A stretch of 64,000 bases of DNA, taken from contig NZ_UTKY01000091.1 of NCBI RefSeq assembly GCF_900583165.1, positions 124,001 to 188,000 of the forward strand, read 5' to 3'. Positions 49,493 to 58,305 of the stretch are shown one piece after another. Source of the DNA: Pseudomonas viridiflava. Lineage in GTDB: Bacteria > Pseudomonadota > Gammaproteobacteria > Pseudomonadales > Pseudomonadaceae. The notes below the pieces were generated by a model, which saw nothing but the letters and a program-made list of their open reading frames with translations, did no database searches and had not been told where the DNA came from. A program made the translations under genes and the position numbers. Position 1 is the first letter of the stretch. Each line of letters begins with the position of its first letter.

Positions 49493-50975
49493 TCGCAAAA
49501 GCAGCCGCCTGATCTTCCCAGGCCTGGTCGTCGTCACCTTGATCGCCGCCAGCGCCGTGTATTTCCTACGCCCAAGCGAATCCGTCGCCAGCCCGGCACT
49601 GGAAAAAGCCCAATCGACCAACAAGCTGCAATCCCTGGCTGAGCTGGATGGCAAGGCGCCGACCAACCGCAAACTCGACGTGCAAACCTGGACCACCGCC
49701 GAAGGCGCCAAGGTGCTGTTCGTCGAAGCCCATGAGCTGCCGATGTTCGACATGCGCATCCTGTTTGCCGCCGGCAGCAGCCAGGACGGCAACGTACCGG
49801 GCCTGGCGCTGATGACCAACGCCATGCTCAACGAAGGCGTACCGGGCAAGGATGTCAGCCAGATCGCCCGCGATTTCGAAGGCCTGGGCGCCGATTTTGG
49901 CAATGGCGCGTACCGCGACATGGCGCTGGTGTCCCTGCGCAGCCTGAGTGCAGGCGACAAACGTGACGCCGCGCTGTCGCTGTTTGACGAGGTGATCGGC
50001 AAGCCGACCTTCCCGGCCGACTCCCTGGCACGCATCAAGAACCAGATCCTTGCCGGTTTCGAATACCAGAAGCAGAACCCGGCCAAGCTGGCCAGCCTTG
50101 AGCTGTTCAAGCGTTTGTATGGCGATCACCCTTACGCGCACCCGAGCGAAGGCACGCCTGAGAGTGTTCCGAAGATTTCCCTCGCGCAGATGCAGGCGTT
50201 TCATGCCAAGGCCTATGCCGCCGGCAATGCGGTGATTGCGGTGGTGGGCGATCTGACCCGCGCCGAAGCTGAAGCCATGACGGCCAAGGTCTCCGCGTCG
50301 TTGCCCAAAGGCCCGGCGATGGCAAACATTGCCCAGCCGACCGAGCCCAAGGCGGGCCTGAGCCATATCGAGTTCCCGTCCAAGCAGACGCATTTGCTGT
50401 TCGCCCAACTGGGCATCGACCGTGCCGACCCTGACTACGCGGCCTTGTCCCTGGGTAACCAGATCCTCGGCGGCGGTGGCTTCGGCACCCGCTTGATGAG
50501 CGAAGTGCGTGAAAAGCGCGGCCTGACCTACGGCGTGTACTCCGGCTTCTCACCGATGCAGGTACGCGGCCCGTTCATGATCAACCTGCAGACCCGCGCC
50601 GAAATGAGCGGCGGCACCCTGCGTTTGGTCGAGGAGGTAGTGGCCGACTACCTCAAGACCGGCCCTACGCAAAAAGAACTGGATGACGCCAAGCGCGAGC
50701 TGGCGGGCAGCTTCCCGCTGTCGACCGCGAGCAACGCCGATATCGTCGGGCAGTTGGGTGCGATGGGTTTCTACAATCTGCCGCTGACCTATCTGGAAGA
50801 TTTCATGAAACAATCCCAGGCCCTGACCGTAGAGCAGGTCAAGGCTGCAATGAACAAACACTTGAGCGCCGACAAGATGGTCATCGTGACCGCCGGCCCG
50901 ACGATTGCGCAAAAGCCACTACCGCCCCCCACTGATAAACCCGCCGAGCAGCCGCTCGGGGTTCCGGAGCATTAA
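49485..50975 (+). CDS. M16 family peptidase-like partner without zinc motif
   Basis: A 496-residue protein with the M16 fold and an N-terminal membrane anchor (residues 8-28, LIFPGLVVVTLIAASAVYFL). The place of the HxxEH motif reads PGLALMTNAMLNEGVPG, so it lacks the catalytic residues. The substrate-binding glycine-rich segment GGGGFGTRLMSEVREKRGLT, with the R and Y residues of the family, is kept. It resembles the non-catalytic subunit of mitochondrial processing peptidase. The ATG at 49485 has CAGGAG upstream. Its stop overlaps the rsmD start by one base. Confidence 0.92.
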   Translation: MSDRKSSRLIFPGLVVVTLIAASAVYFLRPSESVASPALEKAQSTNKLQSLAELDGKAPTNRKLDVQTWTTAEGAKVLFVEAHELPMFDMRILFAAGSSQDGNVPGLALMTNAMLNEGVPGKDVSQIARDFEGLGADFGNGAYRDMALVSLRSLSAGDKRDAALSLFDEVIGKPTFPADSLARIKNQILAGFEYQKQNPAKLASLELFKRLYGDHPYAHPSEGTPESVPKISLAQMQAFHAKAYAAGNAVIAVVGDLTRAEAEAMTAKVSASLPKGPAMANIAQPTEPKAGLSHIEFPSKQTHLLFAQLGIDRADPDYAALSLGNQILGGGGFGTRLMSEVREKRGLTYGVYSGFSPMQVRGPFMINLQTRAEMSGGTLRLVEEVVADYLKTGPTQKELDDAKRELAGSFPLSTASNADIVGQLGAMGFYNLPLTYLEDFMKQSQALTVEQVKAAMNKHLSADKMVIVTAGPTIAQKPLPPPTDKPAEQPLGVPEH

Positions 50976-51592
50976 TGGCCAGTTCATCTCGCCCTAAAAA
51001 ACCCGTCCACAACGTGCATAACGGTGTGGGCCAACTGCGCATCATTGGCGGCGAATGGGGCAGCCGCAAGCTGAGCTTCCCCGACGTCGTGGGCCTGCGC
51101 CCAACGCCAGATCGCGTGCGCGAAACCCTGTTTAACTGGCTTGCGCCGCACATCGGCGGCGCCAAAGTGCTGGACCCGTTCGCAGGCAGCGGCGCCTTGT
51201 TCCTTGAGGCGTTGTCCCGTGGCGCTGCCCAGGCCCAGGCGCTGGATGCCAGCAACGTGGCCGTTTCCAGTCTCAAGGAACACTTGGGTACCCTGCGCTG
51301 CACCAACGGGCAGGTGCAAACCGCCGACGCCCTGCGCTACCTGGAAACCCAGCCAGCCAGCGAGTTCGACGTGGTGTTCCTCGACCCGCCGTTCAACCAG
51401 AACCTGCTGCCAACCGTGTGTGCACTGCTCGAAGAGCGCAATTGGCTGGCAGCGGATTCGTGGATCTACACTGAAAGCGAGACGGCGCCGTCAACACTGG
51501 GCCTGCCTGGCGCGTGGCGCCTGCACCGGGAGCAGAAGTCCGGGCGTGTGTACTACGCGTTGTGGCACCGGTTGGTCGAAAGCGCCGCCTGA
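50975..51592 (+). CDS. rsmD: 16S rRNA m2G966 methyltransferase RsmD
   Basis: A 205-residue methyltransferase acting on the small ribosomal subunit. It has LRIIGGEWGSRKLSFPDVVG, LRPTPDRVRETLFNWLAPHI (family signature), VLDPFAGSGALFLEALSRGA (motif I) and FDVVFLDPPFNQNLLPTVCA with the catalytic DPPF. It starts on the last base of the M16 stop codon (TAATG). The adjacency of rsmD with ftsY in many genomes is kept here apart from the two inserted M16 genes. Confidence 0.96.
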   Translation: MASSSRPKKPVHNVHNGVGQLRIIGGEWGSRKLSFPDVVGLRPTPDRVRETLFNWLAPHIGGAKVLDPFAGSGALFLEALSRGAAQAQALDASNVAVSSLKEHLGTLRCTNGQVQTADALRYLETQPASEFDVVFLDPPFNQNLLPTVCALLEERNWLAADSWIYTESETAPSTLGLPGAWRLHREQKSGRVYYALWHRLVESAA

Positions 51593-51614
51593 TCCGCCCA
51601 CCGCAGAGATGTTC

Positions 51615-52610
51615 ATGCAGCCGTCTTCTGAAACATTCAAACCGGCTTTCGGCCTCGGCAACCCCCATTTGCAAACTTTGTGGGGGCCGCTGTGGCGCCC
51701 CACTACCCATATCGAACGTCAGCGCGAGCGCCTGTGGCTGGACGACGGTGACTTCCTCGACCTCGACTGGCACGGCCCCCATGACGCCCAAGCACCGTTG
51801 GTGCTGGTGCTGCATGGGCTGACCGGTTCGTCCAATTCGCCCTACGTGGCGGGCCTGCAAAAAGCACTCGCCACACAAGGCTGGGCCAGCGCGGCGCTGA
51901 ACTGGCGCGGCTGTTCGGGGGAGCCCAACCTGCTGGCCCGCAGTTACCATTCAGGCGCCAGCGAAGACCTGGCCGCCGCGATTGCCCATCTGCGCGCCAA
52001 GCGGCCATTGGCGCCGTTGTATGCAGTGGGGTATTCGCTGGGGGGCAATGTTTTACTCAAGCATTTGGGTGAAACCGGTGAAGCCTCGGGCTTGCAAGGC
52101 GCGGCGGCAGTGTCGGTGCCGTTTCGCCTGGATCAGTGCGCGGATCGCATCGGGCTGGGCTTTTCACGGGTGTATCAGAAGCACTTCATGCGCGAAATGC
52201 TGGCGTATATCCGCGTCAAGCAGAGCCGTTTTCTGCTGGATGGCCGGGCTGACGGGCTTAAGGCCCTGGAAGCGTTGGGTTCGCTGGAAAAAATGCGCAC
52301 GTTCTGGGATTTCGATGGGCGGGTCACTGCGCCACTGCATGGCTATCTGAGTGCCGAGGACTATTATCGCCGGGCGTCGAGCCGCTATTACCTGGGTGAA
52401 ATTCGTACGCCGACGCTGATAATTCACGCCACCGACGACCCGTTCGTATTCGCTCACAGCTTGCCTGAAGCTAGCGAGTTATCGGATTGCACGGAGTTTG
52501 AGCTGACGGCAAAAGGCGGGCATGTGGGATTTGTCGATGGATCGCTCAAGCGCCCGAGCTACTACCTCGAACGCCGCATCCCCCAATGGCTGCTGACACA
52601 ACACAGTTAA
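51615..52610 (+). CDS. YheT-like alpha/beta hydrolase
   Basis: A 331-residue hydrolase of the AB-hydrolase YheT group. It reads FKPAFGLGNPHLQTLWGPLW near the start, PLVLVLHGLTGSSNSPYVAG (oxyanion), NWRGCSGEPNLLARSYHSGA and the nucleophile elbow YAVGYSLGGNVLLKHLGE. The acid is in LIIHATDDPFVFAHSLPE and the His in LTAKGGHVGFVDGS. The substrate is unknown, possibly a short-chain ester. The ATG at 51615 has AGAG six bases before; an ATG two codons upstream is possible. Confidence 0.9.
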   Translation: MQPSSETFKPAFGLGNPHLQTLWGPLWRPTTHIERQRERLWLDDGDFLDLDWHGPHDAQAPLVLVLHGLTGSSNSPYVAGLQKALATQGWASAALNWRGCSGEPNLLARSYHSGASEDLAAAIAHLRAKRPLAPLYAVGYSLGGNVLLKHLGETGEASGLQGAAAVSVPFRLDQCADRIGLGFSRVYQKHFMREMLAYIRVKQSRFLLDGRADGLKALEALGSLEKMRTFWDFDGRVTAPLHGYLSAEDYYRRASSRYYLGEIRTPTLIIHATDDPFVFAHSLPEASELSDCTEFELTAKGGHVGFVDGSLKRPSYYLERRIPQWLLTQHS

Positions 52611-52706
52611 AACTGTGGGAGGGGGCTTGCCCCCGATGGCGGTGGGTCAGCTTGCACATAGGCTGTCTGATACACCGCTATCGGGGGCAAGCCCCCTCCC
52701 ACATGT
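52611..52706. repeat. REPIN (group A) between yheT-like and sulfurtransferase genes
   Basis: Paired inverted REP cores with slightly varied tips (AACTGTGGGAG and CTCCCACATGTT). The flanking genes converge. Confidence 0.93.
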
Positions 52707-52731
52707 TGATTGGGTTTACATGCCCGACAAC

Positions 52732-53586
52732 TCAGTCGCCCGTAGCGATAGCCCGCTGTGGATCGGTGATCCACTCACTCCACGACCCCGCATACAACTT
52801 GCCCACCGGATACCCCGCCAGGCTCAGGGCAAACAGGTTATGGCACGCCGTCACCCCCGAACCGCAATACGCCACCAGCTCATCCGCCGAGCGGCCTTGC
52901 AGTTGAGCGGCAAAGCGTTGCTTGAGCTGCTCAGCCGGCAGGAATCGCCCGTCACTGCCCAGGTTTTCATTGAACGCTGCACACTGCGCCCCGGGGATAT
53001 GCCCTGCAACCGGATCTATCGGCTCCACTTCGCCACGAAAGCGCGCCTGGGCACGGGCATCGATCAGCGTGAGGCCAGGTTGGCCCAAGCGTTTCTGCAA
53101 GTGCTCGGCATCCAGCAGCATCTGGTTGTCTGGCGTGCCATTGAAAGTACCCACCTCGATGATTGGCGCATCCAGGCTCAACGGGAAACCCGCGCCATGC
53201 CAGGCCTTGAGGCCACCATCCAGGATAAATACGCCATCGCGCTTGCCCAGCCAAGCCAGCAACCACCACGCCCGGGCGGCGAACGCACCGGGGCCGTCGT
53301 CATATAAAACGATATCAGTGTCAGCATTAATGCCCCATGCCCGCAACTGTCGAACCAGAGCGTCTGCCGCCGGCAAAGGGTGACGACCGGTCACACCTTT
53401 GGTCACTGGCCCACTGAGATGGCGCTCCAAATCAGCATATTGCGCGCCTTCGATATGCCCTTCGGCGTAGCTGCAACGCCCGTAGTCCGGGTCTTCAAGC
53501 GCAAAACGGCAATCCAGGGTCACAAGCCCGGGGGACTTCTGACGCTCGGCCAGTTGCTGGGGGCTGATCAGTTGGGCAAGCGGCAT
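52732..53586 (-). CDS. sseA: Sulfurtransferase with two rhodanese domains (3-mercaptopyruvate type)
   Basis: A 284-residue protein with an N-terminal inactive rhodanese domain (LVTLDCRFALEDPDYGRCSY, EGHIEGAQYADLERHLSG) and a C-terminal active one (LTLIDARAQARFRGEVEPID). The active loop is VAYCGSGVTACHNLF; CGSGVT is the form of mercaptopyruvate sulfurtransferases, while thiosulfate sulfurtransferases have CRKG. It would transfer sulfur from mercaptopyruvate to cyanide or thiols. It stands alone, downstream of laoR on the same strand after a 34-base gap. Confidence 0.92.
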   Translation of the reverse strand: MPLAQLISPQQLAERQKSPGLVTLDCRFALEDPDYGRCSYAEGHIEGAQYADLERHLSGPVTKGVTGRHPLPAADALVRQLRAWGINADTDIVLYDDGPGAFAARAWWLLAWLGKRDGVFILDGGLKAWHGAGFPLSLDAPIIEVGTFNGTPDNQMLLDAEHLQKRLGQPGLTLIDARAQARFRGEVEPIDPVAGHIPGAQCAAFNENLGSDGRFLPAEQLKQRFAAQLQGRSADELVAYCGSGVTACHNLFALSLAGYPVGKLYAGSWSEWITDPQRAIATGD

Positions 53587-53620
53587 GACGGACTCCTGCA
53601 GACAGATTCGGGGAAAGGTC

Positions 53621-54292
53621 CTACTTCACTTCTTCCAGTGCCTGATTCAACGGCACGTAAAACTCTTTGAACAGCGCGTCCACCGCTTCTTTGGCCTCAG
53701 GGGTCACAAACCCAGCCTCTAGCACTAGCACCTGATACACCCCGCGCTTGATCGCCTCGGCGCTCAAGTGGGTGGAATTTTCATTAGTGGTGCACAGAAA
53801 ACGCACCCAAGACGTGAGAATGATCCACGCGTTAAGGGTCAGGGCTTCGGTTTGGATGGGGTCCATCTTGAGGATGCCGGCGTCGACAAATCCTTGGTAA
53901 ATGGCGTTGCCCTGGGTCAGGCAGCGCTGGGAAAATCGCCGGTAGCCGGTGGCCAACTCCGAGTCGCTTTCCAGTAGATGCTCAAGGTCGCGGTGCAGGA
54001 AACGGTAGCGCCACATGCCGGCCAGCAAGGCCTGCAAGTAGAAACGTTTGTCTTGTACGGTGGCAGCGCGGCCCTCGGGTGGGCGCAGGAAACTGTCCAC
54101 CAGGGTTTCGTATTCACGAAACAGCACGGCGATGATCGCCTGCTTGTTGGGGAAGTGGTAGTACAGGTTGCCCGGCGAAATTTCCATGTGGGCGGCGATA
54201 TGGTTGGTGCTGATACTGCGCTCGCCCTGCTGGTTAAAAAGCTCCAGGCTGGTTTGCACAATGCGCTCGCTGGTCTTTACTCGTGGTGCCAT
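53621..54292 (-). CDS. laoR: TetR family regulator LaoR-like
   Basis: A 223-residue TetR repressor. The HTH is SERIVQTSLELFNQQGERSI, followed by NHIAAHMEISPGNLYYHFPN (recognition helix SPGNLYYHF) and KQAIIAVLFREYETL. The ligand domain follows. It is divergent from the aldehyde dehydrogenase gene (147 bases between), matching the P. aeruginosa laoR-laoCBA order, where LaoR represses the operon and responds to long-chain alcohol derivatives. The ATG at 54292 has a weak binding site. The symbol rests on synteny and the domain. Confidence 0.85.
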   Translation of the reverse strand: MAPRVKTSERIVQTSLELFNQQGERSISTNHIAAHMEISPGNLYYHFPNKQAIIAVLFREYETLVDSFLRPPEGRAATVQDKRFYLQALLAGMWRYRFLHRDLEHLLESDSELATGYRRFSQRCLTQGNAIYQGFVDAGILKMDPIQTEALTLNAWIILTSWVRFLCTTNENSTHLSAEAIKRGVYQVLVLEAGFVTPEAKEAVDALFKEFYVPLNQALEEVK

Positions 54293-54439
54293 AGGGGAAT
54301 CAGCTTCTATACACGTGATGGGGCATCTTACGGCCAATCCTGGCCCGGATAAATCTGCATGTTGCTGCAATGTTATTTGACAATTTAGAGCAATGACTCT
54401 AAATATCGAGGCAGACCTATAACAATCGGGAACTGCGCC

Positions 54440-55867
54440 ATGTCTGCCAACGTTGCCTACCTGCAAGATTCCCAGGCACTGGATCAACTCCAGCACCTGT
54501 TCGACGCCCAACAGCGCGCCTACGCGGCTAACCCGATGCCGCCGGCCGCTCAGCGCCAGCAATGGCTCAAGGCCCTGCGTAACCTGCTCAACGACGAACG
54601 CCAGGCGTTGATCAACGCCATCAGCCAGGATTTCAGCCATCGCAGCGCCGACGAGACCTTGTTCGCCGAATTGATGCCCAGCCTGCATGGCATTCATTAC
54701 GCCAGCAAACACCTCAAAGGCTGGATGAAACCTTCCCGCCGCGCTGTAGGCATTGCCTTTCAACCCGCGTCAGCCAAAGTCATCTACCAACCGCTGGGCG
54801 TGGTCGGGGTGATCGTGCCCTGGAATTACCCGCTGTACCTGGCCATCGGGCCGCTGGTCGGCGCTTTGGCGGCCGGCAACCGCGTGATGCTCAAGCTCAG
54901 CGAGTCCACCCCGGCCACCGGCGAATTGCTTAAAAAGCTGCTGGCAAAGATCTTCCCCGAAGACCTTGTGTGCGTGGTCTTGGGCGAAGCCGAAGTGGGC
55001 ATGGCGTTTTCCAAACTGCGTTTCGATCATCTGCTCTTCACCGGCGCCACCAGCATTGGCAAACATGTGATGCGGGCGGCGGCCGAGCACTTGACCCCGG
55101 TCACCCTGGAATTGGGCGGCAAGTCGCCGGCCATCGTGTCGGCCGATGTGCCCCTCAAGGACGCCGCTGAACGCATCGCCTTCGGTAAAGCGCTGAACGC
55201 CGGGCAAACCTGTGTAGCGCCGGACTATGTGCTGGTGCCCGAAGACCGCGTGGACGGTTTCGTTAAGGCTTACACCGAGGCGGTTCGTGGTTTCTATCCG
55301 ACCCTCAACGACAACCCGGACTACACCGCGATCATCAACGAACGACAGTTGGCCCGGCTCAATGCCTACGTCAAAGACGCTACCGACAAGGGCGCCACCC
55401 TGATTCCGCTGTACGACCAGGGTCAGGCCCGGCGCATGGCCCACAGCCTGTTGCTGAATGTCAGCGATGACATGACGGTGATGCAGGACGAAATCTTCGG
55501 CCCGGTGCTGCCCATCGTGCCGTATCGCGGCATCGACCAGGCGTTTGCCTACGTCAACCAGCGCCCTCGCCCGCTGGCCCTTTACTACTTCGGCTACAAC
55601 AAGGGCGAGCAGAACCGCGTGCTCCACGAAACCCACTCCGGCGGCGTGTGCCTGAACGACACCCTGTTGCACGTGGCCCAGGACGATATGCCGTTTGGCG
55701 GCATCGGCCCGTCAGGCATGGGCCACTACCACGGGCATGAAGGCTTTCTCACGTTCAGCAAGGCCAAGGGCGTGCTGGTCAAGCAGCGCTTGAATGCAGC
55801 GAAGTTGATCTACCCGCCCTATGGAAAGTCGATCCAGAAGCTGATCCAGAAGCTGTTTATCCGTTGA
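54440..55867 (+). CDS. laoC: Aldehyde dehydrogenase LaoC (coniferyl aldehyde dehydrogenase class)
   Basis: A 475-residue NAD(P)-dependent aldehyde dehydrogenase of the CalB/fatty-aldehyde class. Motifs: GVVGVIVPWNYPLYLAIGPL, HLLFTGATSIGKHVMRAAAE, the general base in LELGGKSPAIVSADVP (Glu) and the nucleophile in KALNAGQTCVAPDYVLV (Cys about residue 256). The C-terminal KLIYPPYGKSIQKLIQKLFI is the hydrophobic tail seen in membrane-bound fatty aldehyde dehydrogenases. In P. aeruginosa the corresponding enzyme oxidises long-chain aldehydes made by LaoA/LaoB. Annotated by homologues as coniferyl aldehyde dehydrogenase. Confidence 0.9.
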   Translation: MSANVAYLQDSQALDQLQHLFDAQQRAYAANPMPPAAQRQQWLKALRNLLNDERQALINAISQDFSHRSADETLFAELMPSLHGIHYASKHLKGWMKPSRRAVGIAFQPASAKVIYQPLGVVGVIVPWNYPLYLAIGPLVGALAAGNRVMLKLSESTPATGELLKKLLAKIFPEDLVCVVLGEAEVGMAFSKLRFDHLLFTGATSIGKHVMRAAAEHLTPVTLELGGKSPAIVSADVPLKDAAERIAFGKALNAGQTCVAPDYVLVPEDRVDGFVKAYTEAVRGFYPTLNDNPDYTAIINERQLARLNAYVKDATDKGATLIPLYDQGQARRMAHSLLLNVSDDMTVMQDEIFGPVLPIVPYRGIDQAFAYVNQRPRPLALYYFGYNKGEQNRVLHETHSGGVCLNDTLLHVAQDDMPFGGIGPSGMGHYHGHEGFLTFSKAKGVLVKQRLNAAKLIYPPYGKSIQKLIQKLFIR

Positions 55868-55895
55868 TATCGCCACTCTCGGGACAATAAAAACA

Positions 55896-56441
55896 ATGAA
55901 CCCCAGCCTGACTGATACACCCGCGCTGTCACGGCGCGGCGTCTTGAAACTCGGCCTGTGCGCCAGCGCATTCCTGGCCACCGCCGGGCTTGGCGCCAGC
56001 CTCAGCGGCTGCTCCAGCAGCATACCGGCCAGTGGCTTTGCGATGTTGCGCAGCAGTGATCTGCCCTTTCTGCGGGCGGTGATCCCAGTGTTGCTGGAAG
56101 GCGTGGCCAGTGCTCAGGAAGTGGCCAGCCGGATTGATGACACGCTTAAAAAGCTCGATTTCAGCCTGCAACGCCTTTCGCCAGAGATGTTCAAGCTCAC
56201 TCAGCAATTGTTCGACGTGCTCGGCATGGGCATTACCCGGGGGCCTCTGACCGGAATCTGGGGCAGCTGGGAAAACGCCAGCAGCGAGCAGATCCGCAAC
56301 TTTTTGCAGCGCTGGGAAAACAGCTACCTGAACCTGCTGCGCATGGGCCAGGGCTCATTGCTCAAGCTTGTGATCATGGCGTGGTACTTCCAGCCGGCGT
56401 CGTGGGCCCATTGCGGCTATCCCGGCCCCCCAAAGATTTGA
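55896..56441 (+). CDS. laoB: LaoB-like protein with Tat-type lipoprotein signal
   Basis: A 181-residue protein. The N-terminus has a twin-arginine motif (LSRRGVLKLGLCASAFLATA) and a lipobox-like LSGC at about residue 37-40, so it may be exported folded and lipid-anchored. The mature part, including FLRAVIPVLLEGVASAQEVA and YLNLLRMGQGSLLKLVIMAW, shows no domain I know beyond the Lao partner family. In P. aeruginosa LaoB is required together with LaoA for alcohol oxidation. It begins 28 bases after laoC; a REPIN separates it from laoA. Confidence 0.85.
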   Translation: MNPSLTDTPALSRRGVLKLGLCASAFLATAGLGASLSGCSSSIPASGFAMLRSSDLPFLRAVIPVLLEGVASAQEVASRIDDTLKKLDFSLQRLSPEMFKLTQQLFDVLGMGITRGPLTGIWGSWENASSEQIRNFLQRWENSYLNLLRMGQGSLLKLVIMAWYFQPASWAHCGYPGPPKI

Positions 56442-56457
56442 AGCTGAGAATCCGATC

Positions 56458-56550
56458 AAATGTGGGAGGGGGCTTGCCCCCGATGGCGGTGGGTCAGCCA
56501 ATACAGACTTCACTGATGCACCGCTATCGGGAGCAAGCCCCCTCCCACAG
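56458..56550. repeat. REPIN (group A) inside the lao operon, between laoB and laoA
   Basis: Paired inverted REP cores, the right one altered (ATCGGGAGCAAGCCCCCTCC). Both flanking genes run rightwards, so it lies within the putative transcript. Confidence 0.92.
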
Positions 56551-56606
56551 GGGATTTGCAGTGTTTTCCTGAACTCAACCACGTATAAAAATAAGAGTGC
56601 ACACCT

Positions 56607-58202
56607 ATGCCCGTACCTGATCTGTTCCGCGAGGGCCTGGCCCGCGGCTGGAAGACCCACAATGGCGCGACCCTCGACAGCGACCTGACCCTGGAAGCCG
56701 ACGTTGCCATCATCGGCAGCGGCGCGGGTGGCGGTACGACGGCTGAAATCCTCAGCGCCGCTGGCTACAAGGTGCTGCTGATCGAAGAAGGCCCGCTCAA
56801 GACCAGCAGCGATTTCAAATTGCTCGAAGACGAGGCCTACACCAGCCTGTACCAAGAGGGTATTGGTCGCATGAGCAAGGACGGCGCGATCACCATCCTG
56901 CAAGGCCGGGCCGTGGGCGGCACCACCTTGATCAACTGGACGTCGAGCTTTCGTACACCGGACGCCACGCTATCCCACTGGGCCAGCGAATACTCGGTGA
57001 AGGGCCATAGCAGTGCCGAGATGGCACCCTGGTTCGAAACGATGGAACAGCGCCTGGGCATCGCGCCCTGGGCCATGCCACCCAACCCCAACAATGACGT
57101 GATCCGCAAGGGCTGCGAAAAGCTCGGCTACAGCTGGCATGTGATCCCGCGCAATGTGCGTGGCTGCTTCAACCTGGGGTATTGCGGCATGGGTTGCCCG
57201 GTCAACGCCAAGCAATCGATGCTGGTGACCACTATCCCCTCCACCCTGGAAAAAGGCGGCGAACTGCTCTACCTGGCACGCGCCGAGCGCCTCAAATACA
57301 GCGGCGACACCATCAGCAGCCTGGAATGCGTGGCCATGGATGAGCTGTGCGTGGCGCCCACCGGTCGCAAAATTACGGTCAAGGCCAAGCACTACGTGCT
57401 TTCTGGCGGCGGCATCAACAGCCCGGCGCTACTGATGCGCTCCGACGCCCCTGACCCGCATTCGCGTGTGGGCAAGCGCACCTTCTTGCACCTGGTGAAT
57501 TTCTCGGCGGGGCTGTTCGACGAGGTGATCAACCCGTTCTACGGCGCACCACAGTCGATCTACTCCGACCATTTCCAATGGCAGGACGGCACCACCGGTA
57601 AAATGTCGTACAAGCTCGAAGCACCACCCCTACACCCAGCACTGGCCAGTACCCTGCTGGGCGGCTACGGCGAACAAAACGCGTTGGACATGAGCCAGTT
57701 GCCCAACACCCACGCGATGCTCGCCCTGCTGCGAGACGGCTTCCACCCGGACAGCCCCGGCGGCACAGTGGACTTGCGCGGCGACGGCACGCCAGTGCTC
57801 GACTATCAAGTCTCCGACTACGCCTGGGACGGCCTGCGCCGGGCCTTCCATAGCATGGCCGAAATCCAGTTCGCGGCGGGCGCCAAGTCGGTCAAGCCCC
57901 TGCATCACGATGCGCGCTACGTGAAAACCCTGGGCGAAGCTCGCACGATGATCGAAGGCCTCAACCTGGAGTTGCATCGCACCTGCCTGGGCAGTGCTCA
58001 TGTGATGGGCGGCTGTGCCATGGGCGAAGACCCGAAAAATGCAGTGGCCGACAGCCTGGGTCGCCATCATCAGTTACGCAACCTGTCGATCCACGATGGC
58101 TCCCTATTCCCCACCAGTATTGGGGCCAACCCACAATTATCCGTGTATGGATTGACCGCCCAACTGGCGACAGCCTTGGCCGAACGTCTGAAAACGGCGT
58201 GA
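56607..58202 (+). CDS. laoA: GMC family alcohol oxidoreductase LaoA
   Basis: A 531-residue flavoprotein of the glucose-methanol-choline type. The FAD motif is VAIIGSGAGGGTTAEILSAA near residue 33 with YKVLLIEEG behind it; GRAVGGTTLINWTSSFR and RGCFNLGYCGMGCPVNAKQS (cysteine pair) are typical of this group; the C-terminal HVMGGCAMG and DGSLFPTSIGANPQLSVYGL carry the catalytic His/Asn end. It oxidises long-chain alcohols in the lao pathway, with electrons passed to an unknown acceptor. The laoC-laoB-laoA order matches P. aeruginosa. Confidence 0.9.
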   Translation: MPVPDLFREGLARGWKTHNGATLDSDLTLEADVAIIGSGAGGGTTAEILSAAGYKVLLIEEGPLKTSSDFKLLEDEAYTSLYQEGIGRMSKDGAITILQGRAVGGTTLINWTSSFRTPDATLSHWASEYSVKGHSSAEMAPWFETMEQRLGIAPWAMPPNPNNDVIRKGCEKLGYSWHVIPRNVRGCFNLGYCGMGCPVNAKQSMLVTTIPSTLEKGGELLYLARAERLKYSGDTISSLECVAMDELCVAPTGRKITVKAKHYVLSGGGINSPALLMRSDAPDPHSRVGKRTFLHLVNFSAGLFDEVINPFYGAPQSIYSDHFQWQDGTTGKMSYKLEAPPLHPALASTLLGGYGEQNALDMSQLPNTHAMLALLRDGFHPDSPGGTVDLRGDGTPVLDYQVSDYAWDGLRRAFHSMAEIQFAAGAKSVKPLHHDARYVKTLGEARTMIEGLNLELHRTCLGSAHVMGGCAMGEDPKNAVADSLGRHHQLRNLSIHDGSLFPTSIGANPQLSVYGLTAQLATALAERLKTA

Positions 58203-58305
58203 ATAAACACGCTCTTTCGTGGCTTCTTCTACATAAGTTGACTTGGCCGACCGGGATGGCTGCGATACCATCCGGTTCCCCAACGGACTCCGCCAGGACG
58301 ACGCG

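Noticed and set aside
48350..50110. 586-codon minus-strand frame across the two M16 genes
   Set aside because: The plus-strand M16 genes have signal peptides, conserved motifs and coupled starts; the antisense frame has none of these.
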